In this document: positions 1 to 9,684 of the stretch, in pieces
Layout: every line of letters begins with the position of its first letter
Numbering within the stretch: the first letter of the stretch is position 1
NCBI RefSeq assembly: GCF_000418365.1
Contig: NC_021663.1
Span: forward strand, 248,001-312,000
From: Corynebacterium terpenotabidum Y-11
GTDB lineage: Bacteria > Actinomycetota > Actinomycetes > Mycobacteriales > Mycobacteriaceae
DNA length: 64,000 bases
Direction: 5' to 3'
Made by a program: the position numbers and the translations under genes
Notes under the pieces: model-generated
Seen by the model: only the letters and a program-made list of their open reading frames with translations
Database searches by the model: none
Told to the model about the DNA's origin: nothing

Positions 1-360
1 ACCTCCGGGAAGGTGGAGACGACCACTCCGTCGCCGCACTCCAACACGGGTGAGAGCATCGGGGACGGTGCCATCACCGAGGTCTCCGATCTGCCGTCGG
101 CCTCGGCCGTACGGAGCGCATCGGATGATGCATTCCTCGCCCAGCTCGCTGATGAGGGGATCGACGTCTCCGACCAGATCCTGCAGGACCAGGTCATCGC
201 CGCCGCCCACGAGCAGTGCACGGCCAATGAGGAGGGCCGGGACAGCTTCTCTGTCCCGGCCGTCGCCGGTCAGCTCCAGGCACTCGGCGTGACGGACAAG
301 GATCCGGAGACCACCGCGGCGGCCATCAAGACCGCCGCCGAGGACAATTACTGCAGCTGA
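1..360 (+). CDS. DUF732-like secreted protein, 5' end outside window
   Basis: The reading frame is open from base 1, so the true start lies upstream; an in-frame GTG at 13 is only an internal candidate. The C-terminal 75 residues have the DUF732 pattern of actinobacterial exported proteins: a FLAQLADEGIDV opening, a central cysteine (AHEQC), a helix with GVT, and a terminal cysteine (DNYCS) that could form a disulfide with the first. The preceding stretch is Ser/Thr-rich, as expected for a linker behind a signal peptide or lipobox. Function is unknown. A small secreted protein next to mycolyltransferase genes would fit a cell-envelope role, but that is context only. Confidence 0.7.
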   Translation, partial: TSGKVETTTPSPHSNTGESIGDGAITEVSDLPSASAVRSASDDAFLAQLADEGIDVSDQILQDQVIAAAHEQCTANEEGRDSFSVPAVAGQLQALGVTDKDPETTAAAIKTAAEDNYCS

Positions 361-383
361 GTCCGCGCAATCCTGACTCCTGC

Positions 384-422
384 CCCGACGTCGCCCCCGT
401 GATCACGCGGGGTGACGTCGGG
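384..422 (+). terminator. Hairpin terminator after the DUF732 gene
   Basis: CCCGACGTC (384-392) pairs perfectly with GACGTCGGG (414-422). Further GC pairs lie inside and ATTCTT follows. It sits 23 bp after the stop codon and before the promoter of the mycolyltransferase. Confidence 0.7.
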
Positions 423-483
423 ATTCTTCGCTTTCAGGGGGTGAAATATCTCGATGTGGGGCACCGGTCCGGGCAGCCCGGGA

Positions 484-489
484 TATCAT
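484..489 (+). promoter_or_regulatory. -10 element (TATCAT) of a leaderless mycolyltransferase transcript
   Basis: TATCAT lies six nucleotides before the ATG at 496, which would put the transcription start at or next to the start codon. No Shine-Dalgarno is present in front of this ATG. Confidence 0.5.
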
Positions 490-495
490 CTCCCG

Positions 496-1551
496 ATGAA
501 CCTGACAATCCCTTCCGCGACACGGCGGCTGTTCTCTGCCGCTGCGGCGGTACTGACTCTGGGGCTCATTACCCAGGGCGTGGCAGTGGTGCCCCCGGCG
601 GACGCGGCCCCGGTGACCCTGGCGTCCGAGGTGGCAGTGCCCTCCGGCGTCGCAGTCGCCGGGATCGACTGGCACGACGGTGGAGAAGCGGAGCACAGTC
701 GTCGCGTCGACATCCAGGTGACCTCGGCGGCGATGCCTGAGGAACCGATCACGATCGAGATGCAACTTGCCCGGGACTGGTACACGCATCCGGAGGAGAC
801 CTTCGCCTCGGTGTGGATGCTCGGCGGGATCTACGGCAGTGACGAGTCCAATGCCTGGCTGGACAAGGGACACGCCGACGAGTGGTACGCCGACAAGAAC
901 GTGAACCTCATCATGCCGGTCGGCGGTGGCGGCACCTTCTACACCGACTGGGTGAACCAGGACAGAGGTGAGACGATCCGGTGGGAGACCTTCCTCACCT
1001 CAGAGCTGCCGGCCCTGCTGGCCCGGGATTTCCGCACCGACGACCGTCGGGCGGTGATGGGCGTGTCCATGGGTGCGACCGCGTCGATGACGCTCGCCGG
1101 GCGTCACCCGGGGGTCTTCCGCTTCGCCGGCTCCTTCTCCGGCTACCTCGACATGTCCACCACCGGCATGCCGGAGGCGGTCGACGTCATGCTGAGGATC
1201 TGGGGACGCGAGTCCGGCACGAATATGTGGGGGCCGCTCGGCAGTCAGGGCTGGCGGGACCACGACCCGAAGCTGCTGCTGGACACCCTGCGCGACATTC
1301 CCTTGTACGTCTACGCCGGGAGCGGGACGCTGAAGCCGGGGGAGCAGACGGACAGTCCGGACACCGCGGTGACCGACCAGGCAGGGGAGGCGCTGGCCCG
1401 GCTCAGTACGCTGAATTTCCTGCGCTATGCCGAGGAACAGGGTGTGGATGTCCATGCTGACCTGCGTAATGACGGTGCCCACAACTGGAACAGTTGGATC
1501 CCGGCGATGAAGGACACCTGGCCGCTCATCGCGGCGGCCCTGGGGGTGTGA
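496..1551 (+). CDS. Secreted trehalose mycolyltransferase (Cmt / antigen 85 family)
   Basis: An exported esterase-fold enzyme of about 351 residues that transfers mycolyl groups between trehalose monomycolates or onto arabinogalactan outside the membrane. Residues 1-38 form a signal peptide (basic start, Ala/Leu/Val core, probable cleavage after ADA). The nucleophile elbow GVSMGA puts the catalytic serine at about residue 191, preceded by the family's PVGGGGTFYTDW segment, and a late DGAHNWNSW supplies the probable histidine. I start at ATG 496 rather than the upstream in-frame codon at 454 because it begins the signal peptide directly and has a -10 six bases upstream. Its place before the lipase, fadD32 and pks13 is the fbpD/cmt position of related genomes. 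Confidence 0.88.
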   Translation: MNLTIPSATRRLFSAAAAVLTLGLITQGVAVVPPADAAPVTLASEVAVPSGVAVAGIDWHDGGEAEHSRRVDIQVTSAAMPEEPITIEMQLARDWYTHPEETFASVWMLGGIYGSDESNAWLDKGHADEWYADKNVNLIMPVGGGGTFYTDWVNQDRGETIRWETFLTSELPALLARDFRTDDRRAVMGVSMGATASMTLAGRHPGVFRFAGSFSGYLDMSTTGMPEAVDVMLRIWGRESGTNMWGPLGSQGWRDHDPKLLLDTLRDIPLYVYAGSGTLKPGEQTDSPDTAVTDQAGEALARLSTLNFLRYAEEQGVDVHADLRNDGAHNWNSWIPAMKDTWPLIAAALGV

Positions 1552-1631
1552 CGCGCCTCGGGCCGGGTGTCCTGGCCCCGGCAGCGCGGTCGACCTCCGC
1601 CACCTCTCAGCAGACTCCCAGCCCCGGTCGG

Positions 1632-1637
1632 TAATCT
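1632..1637 (+). promoter_or_regulatory. -10 element (TAATCT) of the Culp6-like gene
   Basis: TAATCT ends seven nucleotides before the ATG at 1645 and there is no ribosome-binding site, so a leaderless mRNA is likely. Confidence 0.5.
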
Positions 1638-1644
1638 TGACCGA

Positions 1645-2589
1645 ATGAAGAAGACCCTCACCGTCCTCGGCGTCCTGGTACTCGTGGTCATCCTCGTCGT
1701 CGGAGTCGGTACCTGGCTCAGCGACCGGGGCGGCGAAGTCGGGACCACCACCGGCGCGCCGTCCTCGGGGCAGGTCGACCAGCCGGCGTCCTGCCCGGCC
1801 TACGAGGTCATCGCCGCTCCGGGCACCTGGGAATCCAGCGCCGACGATGACCCGGTGCACCCGACGGCCAACCCGGATTCCCTCCTGCTCAACGTCACCA
1901 ATCCGCTGCAGGAGGCCTACGGCGGGGACGCCACTGCAGACGGTGCGAACGGTGGCGTGAAGGTCTGGACGTTGCCGTACCCCGCCCAGTTCCGCAACAT
2001 CAACGCCCTCGACGAGATGAGCTACGACGATTCTCGCACCGAAGGCTACAACAGGGTCTCCGCCGAAATGACTGCCACCTACGAGGCCTGCCCCGGCACG
2101 AAGTTCCTCCTCGTCGGCTTCAGCCAGGGGGCCGTGCTCACCGGTGACCTCGTCACCGGAATCGGCAACGGTGACGGCCCCGTCCCCGCGGAGAACATCG
2201 CCGGCGTCTCCCTCATCGCCGACGGACGTCGTGAGGACGGCAAGGGCACCCTCGTCGGCTCCGCTGATGTCCAGGGGATCGGCGCGGAGATCGCGCTGAG
2301 TTCGGTGAGCGTGCTGGTCCAGCCGATCGTGCCCGGGGCGACGATGCGCGGGCCGCGACCGCAGGACTTCGGTGCCCTCCAGGACCGCGTCAACCAGTTC
2401 TGTGATCCCGCCGACCTGGTGTGCAGCGCCCCCCGCGATGTCGGCAATGCGCTCCAGCGGGCCAATGACCTTATCGCGGCGAACGGAATCCACGCGCAGT
2501 ACTCCTCCAACGGCAATGTTGTCCCGGGAGAAACCGTGCCGCAGTGGATCGTGAACTGGGCCCGCGACATCATCGACAACGGGAAGTAG
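1645..2589 (+). CDS. Cutinase-family lipase, Culp6 / Rv3802c-like
   Basis: A 314-residue membrane-anchored serine hydrolase. Residues 3-25 form one uncleaved-looking hydrophobic anchor, followed by a Gly/Thr/Ser linker and a cutinase domain with cysteines at its start (SCPAYE) and end (FCDP, VCSAP). The nucleophile motif GFSQGA places serine at about residue 160, and HAQYSSNG near the C terminus carries the probable histidine. The mycobacterial counterpart beside fadD32 is an essential phospholipase/thioesterase that modulates mycolate synthesis. Position supports the same role here. The start at 1645 is chosen because it begins the anchor and has a -10 seven bases upstream. The next gene starts 100 bp downstream. 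Confidence 0.87.
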   Translation: MKKTLTVLGVLVLVVILVVGVGTWLSDRGGEVGTTTGAPSSGQVDQPASCPAYEVIAAPGTWESSADDDPVHPTANPDSLLLNVTNPLQEAYGGDATADGANGGVKVWTLPYPAQFRNINALDEMSYDDSRTEGYNRVSAEMTATYEACPGTKFLLVGFSQGAVLTGDLVTGIGNGDGPVPAENIAGVSLIADGRREDGKGTLVGSADVQGIGAEIALSSVSVLVQPIVPGATMRGPRPQDFGALQDRVNQFCDPADLVCSAPRDVGNALQRANDLIAANGIHAQYSSNGNVVPGETVPQWIVNWARDIIDNGK

Positions 2590-2689
2590 TACGAGGGATC
2601 AGTGTCCCTAACATTTGTGGGCACATAACCGTTAAAGTTCCAGGGAGAAAAACCTGTCCCGCCAGACCCCACCGACCAGAGGAGACCAC

Positions 2690-4561
2690 ATGGACGTCAG
2701 TGTCGCCATGCAGCAGTTCTACGACGACCAGGGAAACATCAGCATCCCCGACCAGCTGACGCTCTCAGGTATGAACGAGATGCTCTTCGCCATGGCGGGG
2801 ATGCAGGGCACCGCCGATGACGTGCTCTTCCGATTCCACGACTACTCCGCCTCCCGTGAGGGCGAGGTCGTCGAGTGGACGCGCGCCCAGGTCAACACGA
2901 AGATCAAGGCGGTGAGTGTCCGCCTCCGGCAGGTCACGACCCCTGGTGACCGCGTCGCGATCCTCGCCAACAACAGCCCCGAGTACCTCATCGGTTTCCT
3001 CGGTGCGATGTACGGCGGAACCGTCCCCGTGCCGCTCTACGATCCGACCGAGCCGGGCCACGGCGCCCACCTCAATGCGGTACTCGCGTCCTCCACCCCG
3101 ACCGTGGTGCTGACGAACAAGAACTCCGCCCCGGCGGTCCGCGCCCATTTCGCCGACCGACCGGCCGGCGAGCGCCCCCGCATCCTCACCGTCGACGCCC
3201 TGCCGGACTCGCTGGCCGACGACTGGGAGAACCCGATGATGCTCTTCATGGAGCACCCGGAACTCGCCCCGAAGGCTGGCGACCCCGCCTTCCTGCAGTA
3301 CACCTCCGGCTCCACCCGTACCCCGGCCGGCGTGGTCCTCACCCACCGCAGCATCGTCACCAATGTGCTCCAGGTCTTCCAGGCCGGTCAGCTGCAGATG
3401 CCGATGCGCCTGGTGAACTGGCTGCCGCTGCACCATGACATGGGCATCATCCTGGCGTCCTTCTGCCTGATCCTCGGCATCCCGCAGGACATCATGAGCC
3501 CGCGCGACTTCATCCAGGACCCGGGCCGCTGGGTGCGCCAGCTCTCCGAGAAGGGCACCGTCGGGGAGGACGCCGTCAACGTCTACGCCGCCGTCCCGAA
3601 CTTCAGCCTGGAGCTCGCCGCCCGCTACGCCAATCCCGCCGAGCGGGCTGACCTCGCCGATGTGGACCTCAGCCACGTCGAGGGCGTCATCAACGGTGCG
3701 GAGGCCGTGTCCCTGCAGTCCATCGACCGGTTCCAGGACGTGTTCGGACCGTTCGGTTTCCGGCGCACGGCGATGCGCCCCTCCTACGGGCTGGCCGAGG
3801 CGACCGTGTTCGTCACCACCCCGCAGACCGAGAACCGGCCGCTGCTGCGCGTCTTCGACCGTGACCAGCTCGCCGCTGGCGTCGCCGCTGAGGTCGCCGC
3901 CGACGCCGCCACCGCTGTCCCGATCGTCTCCGTCGGTGCCCCGGGGCCCAATGAATACGTCGTCATCGTCGACCCCGCCACCGGCGAGGAACTGGCCGAG
4001 GGTGCGGTCGGCGAGGTGTGGATCCACGGCAACAACGTCGCCGCCGGTTACCTCGACCGCGAGGATGAGACCGTCGAGACGTTCCGAAACTCCCTGCCGG
4101 CCGCCAAGCGGCTCGCGGACAGTGCCGCAGAGGGCGCCCCGGAGGACAACTGGCTGCGCACCGGCGATCTCGCCGCCATTTTGAACGGCGAGCTCTACAT
4201 CACCGGCCGGATCAAGGACCTCGTCGTCATCGCCGGACGCAACCACTACCCGCAGGATATTGAGGCCACCGCCCAGGAGGTCACCGACCAGATCCTCACG
4301 GACGTGCTCGCAGCATTCGCCGTCACCCCGGACTCCGGCGAGGTCGAGGAACTCATCATCATCGCTGAGCGGGACCCGGAGGCCGACGCCTCCGGCGACG
4401 CAGACGCCGTCGCCGCGGTGAAGGCCGCCGTCACCTCCGTGCACGGCGTGCAGCCTGCTCACGTGGTCATCGTCGACCAGGGTTCCATCCCGCGGTCCTC
4501 GGCGAACAAGATCGCCCGCCGCGTCGCCGCGAAGGCATGGTCGGATGGTGCCTTCGTCTGA
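2690..4561 (+). CDS. fadD32: Long-chain fatty acyl-AMP ligase FadD32
   Basis: A 623-residue adenylate-forming enzyme that activates the meromycolate-type fatty acid as an acyl-AMP and loads it onto the N-terminal carrier domain of Pks13. Visible adenylation motifs are YTSGSTRTPAGVVLTHRS around residues 204-222, the SYGLAEAT core at about 365-372, and WLRTGDLA with GRIKDLVVIAGRNHYPQDIE near residues 484-524. The weakly basic TRTPAG loop and overall length fit fatty acyl-AMP ligases rather than CoA ligases. AGAGGAG lies upstream of the ATG. It precedes pks13 on the same strand, the conserved arrangement of mycolate-producing genera. Confidence 0.95.
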   Translation: MDVSVAMQQFYDDQGNISIPDQLTLSGMNEMLFAMAGMQGTADDVLFRFHDYSASREGEVVEWTRAQVNTKIKAVSVRLRQVTTPGDRVAILANNSPEYLIGFLGAMYGGTVPVPLYDPTEPGHGAHLNAVLASSTPTVVLTNKNSAPAVRAHFADRPAGERPRILTVDALPDSLADDWENPMMLFMEHPELAPKAGDPAFLQYTSGSTRTPAGVVLTHRSIVTNVLQVFQAGQLQMPMRLVNWLPLHHDMGIILASFCLILGIPQDIMSPRDFIQDPGRWVRQLSEKGTVGEDAVNVYAAVPNFSLELAARYANPAERADLADVDLSHVEGVINGAEAVSLQSIDRFQDVFGPFGFRRTAMRPSYGLAEATVFVTTPQTENRPLLRVFDRDQLAAGVAAEVAADAATAVPIVSVGAPGPNEYVVIVDPATGEELAEGAVGEVWIHGNNVAAGYLDREDETVETFRNSLPAAKRLADSAAEGAPEDNWLRTGDLAAILNGELYITGRIKDLVVIAGRNHYPQDIEATAQEVTDQILTDVLAAFAVTPDSGEVEELIIIAERDPEADASGDADAVAAVKAAVTSVHGVQPAHVVIVDQGSIPRSSANKIARRVAAKAWSDGAFV

Positions 4562-4757
4562 CCTACCTGTCGGGAGAGTTAGTGACCCCTGCTCCGGCAG
4601 GTAAGGTAACACCCGTCTGAATGTAGCGGTCCAGCGGTCACCGTCGATGTAACTCCGACGGCGGCCGCTTCTTCACCCTTGTACGACCCCCTGCCATTCC
4701 ATCTGTCCACTCAGTTCGACCCGTTCGACCACCCAGGAAGGCGAAGCTCCACTTCTC

Positions 4758-7700
4758 ATGTCGACCACGCCCGCAAGTGCCCCCACCACCGTCCCCGAGA
4801 TGCGTGCCTGGTTGCACGACTGGGTCTCCACGACCACCGGTCTGGACGCCTCCGAGATCACCGACGATCGCCTCATGGAGGAGTTCGGGCTGTCCAGCCG
4901 CGACGTCGTTGTCCTGTCCGGTGACCTGGAGCGGCTCACCGGCGTCAGCCTGGACGCCACCGTCGCCTATGAGCACAACACCATCGCTGACCTCGCGTCC
5001 TATGTCATCGCGCAGCTCACCGGTGCCGCGGGGGCCACGGACGCGACCTGGGTGCCGGCCGATGGTGTGCTGACCGACCCCGCCGACCGGCAGATCGCCG
5101 TGATCGGCATGGCCGGCCGGTTCCCGGGGGCCGAATCGGTGCCGGAGATGTGGAAGCTTTTCGAACAGGGGCGCAGCGGGGTCGGCGAGCTTCCTGAGGG
5201 CCGCTGGTCCGAGTACGACGGCGACCCGGAGATGGTCCGCCGCATGTCCGAGGCCCAGCTCACCGGCGGATACCTGGAGGACATCGCCTCCTTCGACGCC
5301 GAGTTCTTCGGCCTCTCCCCGGTCGAGGCGGCGAACATGGATCCGCAGCAGCGCATCCTGCTGACGCTGACCTGGGAGGCGCTGGAGGACGCCCACCTCC
5401 CGGCGAACACGCTGCGCGGCACCCGCACCGGTGTGTTCATCGGGACGACGAACAACGACTACGGGATGCTCATCAGCGCCGACCCGACCGCGGCGCACCC
5501 CTACGCCCTGACCGGTAACTCCACCGCCGTCGTCGCCAACCGCATCTCCTACGCCTTCGACTTCCGCGGCCCCTCGGTCGCCCTCGACACCGCCTGCTCC
5601 TCGTCGCTGGTCGCCGTGCACAATGCCGTCGCCGCCCTACGGAGCGGGGAGGCGTCCGTCGCCGTCGCCGGTGGTGTGAACATCCTCGCCAACCCCTTCG
5701 GCACCGTCGCCTTCTCTGAACTGGGTGTCCTCAGTCCGACCGGCGGCATCCGGGCGTTCTCGGAGGACGCCGACGGCATCGTCCGCTCCGACGGGGCGGG
5801 CGTCCTCATCCTCAAGCGACTGTCGGACGCCCGCCGCGATGGCGACGACATCCTCGCCGTCATCGCCGGATCCGCGGTGAACCAGGACGGGCGGTCGAAC
5901 GGGCTGACCGCCCCGAACCCGGAGGCGCAGGTCGCTGTCCTGCAGCAGGCCTACGCCGATGCGCGGATCGACCCGCGCACAGTCGACTACGTCGAGGCCC
6001 ACGGTACCGGCACTATTCTCGGCGACCCGATCGAGGCGGGTGCGCTGGGCCGGGTTCTCGGTGCCGGACGCGACAACGCCAGCCCGCTGCTCCTCGGCTC
6101 GGCGAAGACGAACTTCGGCCACACCGAGGCCGCCGCCGGTGTGGCGGGCATCATCAAGGTCGTCGAGGCGATGCGCCACAGTATGCTGCCGCAGTCGCTG
6201 AACTTCACCGGACCGAACCCTTACATCGACTTCGACCGCGACCACCTGGAGGTCGTCGAAGATCCGCGCGAATGGCCGGAATACTCCGGCCATGCGGTGG
6301 CCGGCGTCTCCGGGTTCGGCTTCGGCGGCACGAATGCCCACGTCGTCGTCGTCGACCCGACCGGTGCCGCGGTGACCCCCGAAGAGGCCGGGGAGGATGC
6401 CGCACTGCCCCTCTTCGACCGCAGTGTCACCCAGACCACCGAGGACGGCGACGTCGTCATCCCGCAGCTGCTGCCGGTCTCCGGACTGCTGCCCTCGCGG
6501 CGCCGTACCGCCGCCGGTGACCTCGCCGCCTGGCTGGGGGAGAAGGGGGCGAAGGTGGCCCTGGACGCCACCGCCCGCACCCTGGGTACCCGCAACCACG
6601 GCCGGTCCCGCGGCAGCGTCCTGGCCCACGACGTGGCCGAGGCCACCGCCGGGCTGGAGCGCCTCGCCAACGGGAAGAAGGGCGCGGGGATCGCCGTCGC
6701 CGACAGCCCCGACCGCGAGGGTGCGGTGTGGGTGTACTCGGGCTACGGCTCCCAGCACCGCAAGATGGGCAAGGAACTCTGTGCCCTGTCTCCCCGGTTC
6801 GCCGCCCGCATCGCCGAGATTGCTGCGGTCGTCCGCGCTGAATCCGGCTGGGACCTCGTCGACCTCATCGAGGACGACGCGAAGAACTTCGACCTGGAGT
6901 CCGCACAGGTCGGCATCACCGCCATCCAGATCGCCCTGACCGACCTGATGACCAGTCTCGGCGCACGGCCGGCCGCCGTCGTCGGTCAGTCCATGGGTGA
7001 GATCGCCGCCGCCTACGCCACCGGTGGCCTGTCGATGGAGGACGCCGTCCGCATCGCCTGCCACCGCGCCCGCCTCATGGGCGAAGGTGAGCAGCTGCTG
7101 CCAGAGGAGAAGCTCGGTGCGATGGCCGTCATCGACCTCGGCGTGGAGGAACTGGCGGCATTCCAGGCCGAGCACCCGGAGTACTCCGCCGTCGAGCCCG
7201 CGGTCTACGCCGCACCCGGGATGACCACCGTCGGCGGGCCCGCCGGTCCGGTCGACGACCTCGTCGCCCACTTCGAGGCCGAGGGACGATTCGCCCGGAA
7301 GATGCAGGTCAAGGGTGCCGGACATACGAGCATGCTCGACCCGATCCTCGGTGAGCTCGCCGCCGAGATCTGCGACATTACCCCGCGCCCGCTGCACACC
7401 CCGCTGTACAGCACGGTGGACAAGGGTGTGGTGTACCAGCCGGGTTCCACCCCGCACGACGGAGACTACTTCGTCCGTTGCACCCGTCAGCCGGTGTGGT
7501 TCTCGGAGGCCACCGGTGCCCTGTTCGACGCCGGGTTCCGCACCTTCCTCGAGTTCTCCCCGAACCCGGTGGCGCTGATGCCGATGATGAACACCGCCTT
7601 CGTCCACGACGCCGGTGAATCCTCGTTGATGTTCCTGCTCAAGCGCAAGCAGCCCAGTGCCGATACGCTGCTCGCCACCGTCGCGGAGCTCTACGTCCGT

Positions 7701-9668
7701 GGGGCGGATATCGATTTCACCGAGCTCACCGGGAACGGGGCCTACGCAGACGCCCCCGGTGTGCACTGGAACCTGCAGTACCACTGGACCGAGGCACGCC
7801 CCGGCGGCGGTGCGGTCCACGGGATGCCCGGGGTGAAGGTCTCCCTGCCGGACGGTCGGACCGCATTCTCTGTGCCGGTCTCCGAGGTCACCAGTGTCTC
7901 CGCCCTGGCGGTCGCCGCGGTCGCCGAAGCATCGCCCGGAACGCAGGTCAGTGCCGTGGAAACCTACGGCGCCCTCGACGGCGGTCCGGCCGACGAGGTC
8001 ACCACCGTCGTCCAGCGGACCCTCGGTGGGCTGACCGTCCAGGTTCACCTCATTGCCGCTGACGGCGCGGCGCGTCTCATCGGCGAGGCGTTCGCCCCCA
8101 CAGGGCCGGGTGCTGCGGGCGCGCCCGCCGGTGCCGTGGCATCCCCGGCGGATGTCGTCCCGGCGTCCGCCCCTGCTGATGCCGCCCCGGCGTCCGCCGC
8201 GAACCATCTGCCGACGGTGGACACCGACGCCGCCCGCTGGGATCCGGCCTCCGGCCAGTCCGTCGCCGACCGGCTCCGGTCGATCGTCTCCGAATCCATG
8301 GGCTACGACGTCGATGATCTGCCCGGTGAGCTCCCGCTCATCGACCTCGGACTCGATTCGCTGATGGGGATGCGGATCAAGAACCGCGTCGAGTTCGACT
8401 TCGACCTCCCACCGCTGAATGTCCAGGAACTGCGTGACGGATCCGTCGATTCGGTCATCGCCATGGTCGAGGCACAGGTTGCGGCGAAGTTGGACGGGGA
8501 GGACGCCACCCCGGCACCGGAACCGGCTCCTGCGGAGACGGCCGGCGAGGCCCCGGCCGAGGCGTCGGGCGAGACATCGGGCGACAGCCAGGGTGTCGGC
8601 GTCGCCCCGCGTGACGCCGCTGAACGCATGGTCTTCGGAACCTGGGCAGGACTGACCGGCGTTGCCCCGGCCGGTGTCACCAGCCCGCTGAACAGCATCG
8701 ACGACGCTACCGCGCAGAAGATCGCCGACCGGATCAATGAACGTTCCGGCTCCGACCTCACCGCGGCACAGGTGCTGGCCGCGGAGACGATCGAACCCCT
8801 GTCCGACATCGCCCGCGAATTCCTCGAAACCGAGGTCGAAGGCAATATCCGCGTGCTGCGCGGGCGGCCGGACGGATCGCGGCGCCCCGCCGTGTTCATG
8901 TTCCACCCGGCCGGTGGATCCTCCGTGGTCTACGAACCGCTGACCCGGCGTCTGCCCGACGACGTGCCCGTCTACGGCGTGGAACGTCTCGAAGGCACCC
9001 TCGACGAGCGGGCGGATGCCTATGTCGCCGACATCACCCGGCTGGCCGACGGCCTGCCTGTCGTCCTCGGCGGCTGGAGCTTCGGCGGTGCCCTCGCCTA
9101 CGAGGTCGCCCACCGCCTGGAGCAGACCGACGTCACCGTCGGTCACCTCGAACTCCTCGACCTCGTCCAGCCGCTGCACCCCGCCCCGGACACCACCGAG
9201 GAGATGCACGCCCGCTGGGACCGGTACTCTGCCTTCGCCGCCAAGACCTACGGCATCGAGCTGCCCGTGCCGCACGACCTGCTCGAAGCCCAGGGTGAGG
9301 AGGCGCTCATCGGGATGATGGCCATGTTCCTGCAGAACACGGACGCCTCCGAGCACGGCCTGGCCGCCGGCGTGCTGGAGCACCAGCGGGCCAGCTTCGT
9401 CGACACCCGGATCCTCAACACCCTCGACTTCCACCGCTGGGCGAACGTCACTGCCCCGGTGACGCTCTACAAGTCCGAGGGCATGCACGAGGGAGCGATC
9501 GAACTGGAGCCCAGCTTCGCCGAGATCGCCCCCGACGGTGGCTGGGGTGGCATCGTCGACGACCTGGAGATCATCCAACTCGCCGGCGACCACCTCAGCG
9601 TCCCCGATGAGCCGTCCATCGGCATCGTCGGTGCCCACATTGTCGAGCATCTGGACGCGCTCAGCTAG
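4758..9668 (+). CDS. pks13: Polyketide synthase Pks13, mycolate condensase
   Basis: A 1636-residue type I polyketide synthase that performs the Claisen-type condensation of two fatty acyl chains to the beta-ketoester precursor of corynomycolate. Domain order is ACP (EEFGLSSRD, carrier serine about 47), ketosynthase (DTACSSS, Cys about 280; EAHGTGT, His about 415; NFGHTEA, His about 455), acyltransferase (GQSMGE, Ser about 745), second ACP (DLGLDSLMGM, Ser about 1201), then an Ala/Pro/Glu-rich linker and a C-terminal thioesterase (GGWSFGG, Ser about 1441; GDHLSVPDE near the end). The arrangement is complete with no truncation. Upstream is a 196-bp gap holding a probable promoter; the carboxylase gene follows 16 bp after the stop. 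Confidence 0.97.
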   Translation: MSTTPASAPTTVPEMRAWLHDWVSTTTGLDASEITDDRLMEEFGLSSRDVVVLSGDLERLTGVSLDATVAYEHNTIADLASYVIAQLTGAAGATDATWVPADGVLTDPADRQIAVIGMAGRFPGAESVPEMWKLFEQGRSGVGELPEGRWSEYDGDPEMVRRMSEAQLTGGYLEDIASFDAEFFGLSPVEAANMDPQQRILLTLTWEALEDAHLPANTLRGTRTGVFIGTTNNDYGMLISADPTAAHPYALTGNSTAVVANRISYAFDFRGPSVALDTACSSSLVAVHNAVAALRSGEASVAVAGGVNILANPFGTVAFSELGVLSPTGGIRAFSEDADGIVRSDGAGVLILKRLSDARRDGDDILAVIAGSAVNQDGRSNGLTAPNPEAQVAVLQQAYADARIDPRTVDYVEAHGTGTILGDPIEAGALGRVLGAGRDNASPLLLGSAKTNFGHTEAAAGVAGIIKVVEAMRHSMLPQSLNFTGPNPYIDFDRDHLEVVEDPREWPEYSGHAVAGVSGFGFGGTNAHVVVVDPTGAAVTPEEAGEDAALPLFDRSVTQTTEDGDVVIPQLLPVSGLLPSRRRTAAGDLAAWLGEKGAKVALDATARTLGTRNHGRSRGSVLAHDVAEATAGLERLANGKKGAGIAVADSPDREGAVWVYSGYGSQHRKMGKELCALSPRFAARIAEIAAVVRAESGWDLVDLIEDDAKNFDLESAQVGITAIQIALTDLMTSLGARPAAVVGQSMGEIAAAYATGGLSMEDAVRIACHRARLMGEGEQLLPEEKLGAMAVIDLGVEELAAFQAEHPEYSAVEPAVYAAPGMTTVGGPAGPVDDLVAHFEAEGRFARKMQVKGAGHTSMLDPILGELAAEICDITPRPLHTPLYSTVDKGVVYQPGSTPHDGDYFVRCTRQPVWFSEATGALFDAGFRTFLEFSPNPVALMPMMNTAFVHDAGESSLMFLLKRKQPSADTLLATVAELYVRGADIDFTELTGNGAYADAPGVHWNLQYHWTEARPGGGAVHGMPGVKVSLPDGRTAFSVPVSEVTSVSALAVAAVAEASPGTQVSAVETYGALDGGPADEVTTVVQRTLGGLTVQVHLIAADGAARLIGEAFAPTGPGAAGAPAGAVASPADVVPASAPADAAPASAANHLPTVDTDAARWDPASGQSVADRLRSIVSESMGYDVDDLPGELPLIDLGLDSLMGMRIKNRVEFDFDLPPLNVQELRDGSVDSVIAMVEAQVAAKLDGEDATPAPEPAPAETAGEAPAEASGETSGDSQGVGVAPRDAAERMVFGTWAGLTGVAPAGVTSPLNSIDDATAQKIADRINERSGSDLTAAQVLAAETIEPLSDIAREFLETEVEGNIRVLRGRPDGSRRPAVFMFHPAGGSSVVYEPLTRRLPDDVPVYGVERLEGTLDERADAYVADITRLADGLPVVLGGWSFGGALAYEVAHRLEQTDVTVGHLELLDLVQPLHPAPDTTEEMHARWDRYSAFAAKTYGIELPVPHDLLEAQGEEALIGMMAMFLQNTDASEHGLAAGVLEHQRASFVDTRILNTLDFHRWANVTAPVTLYKSEGMHEGAIELEPSFAEIAPDGGWGGIVDDLEIIQLAGDHLSVPDEPSIGIVGAHIVEHLDALS

Positions 9669-9684
9669 CGTGGGAGAGGTGAGC

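Noticed and set aside
4596-4614. Possible second DtxR box (AGGTAAGGTAACACC) upstream of pks13
   Set aside because: Only one half matches the consensus; the other half lacks the CTWACC symmetry. It more likely includes a TAAGGT -10 element.
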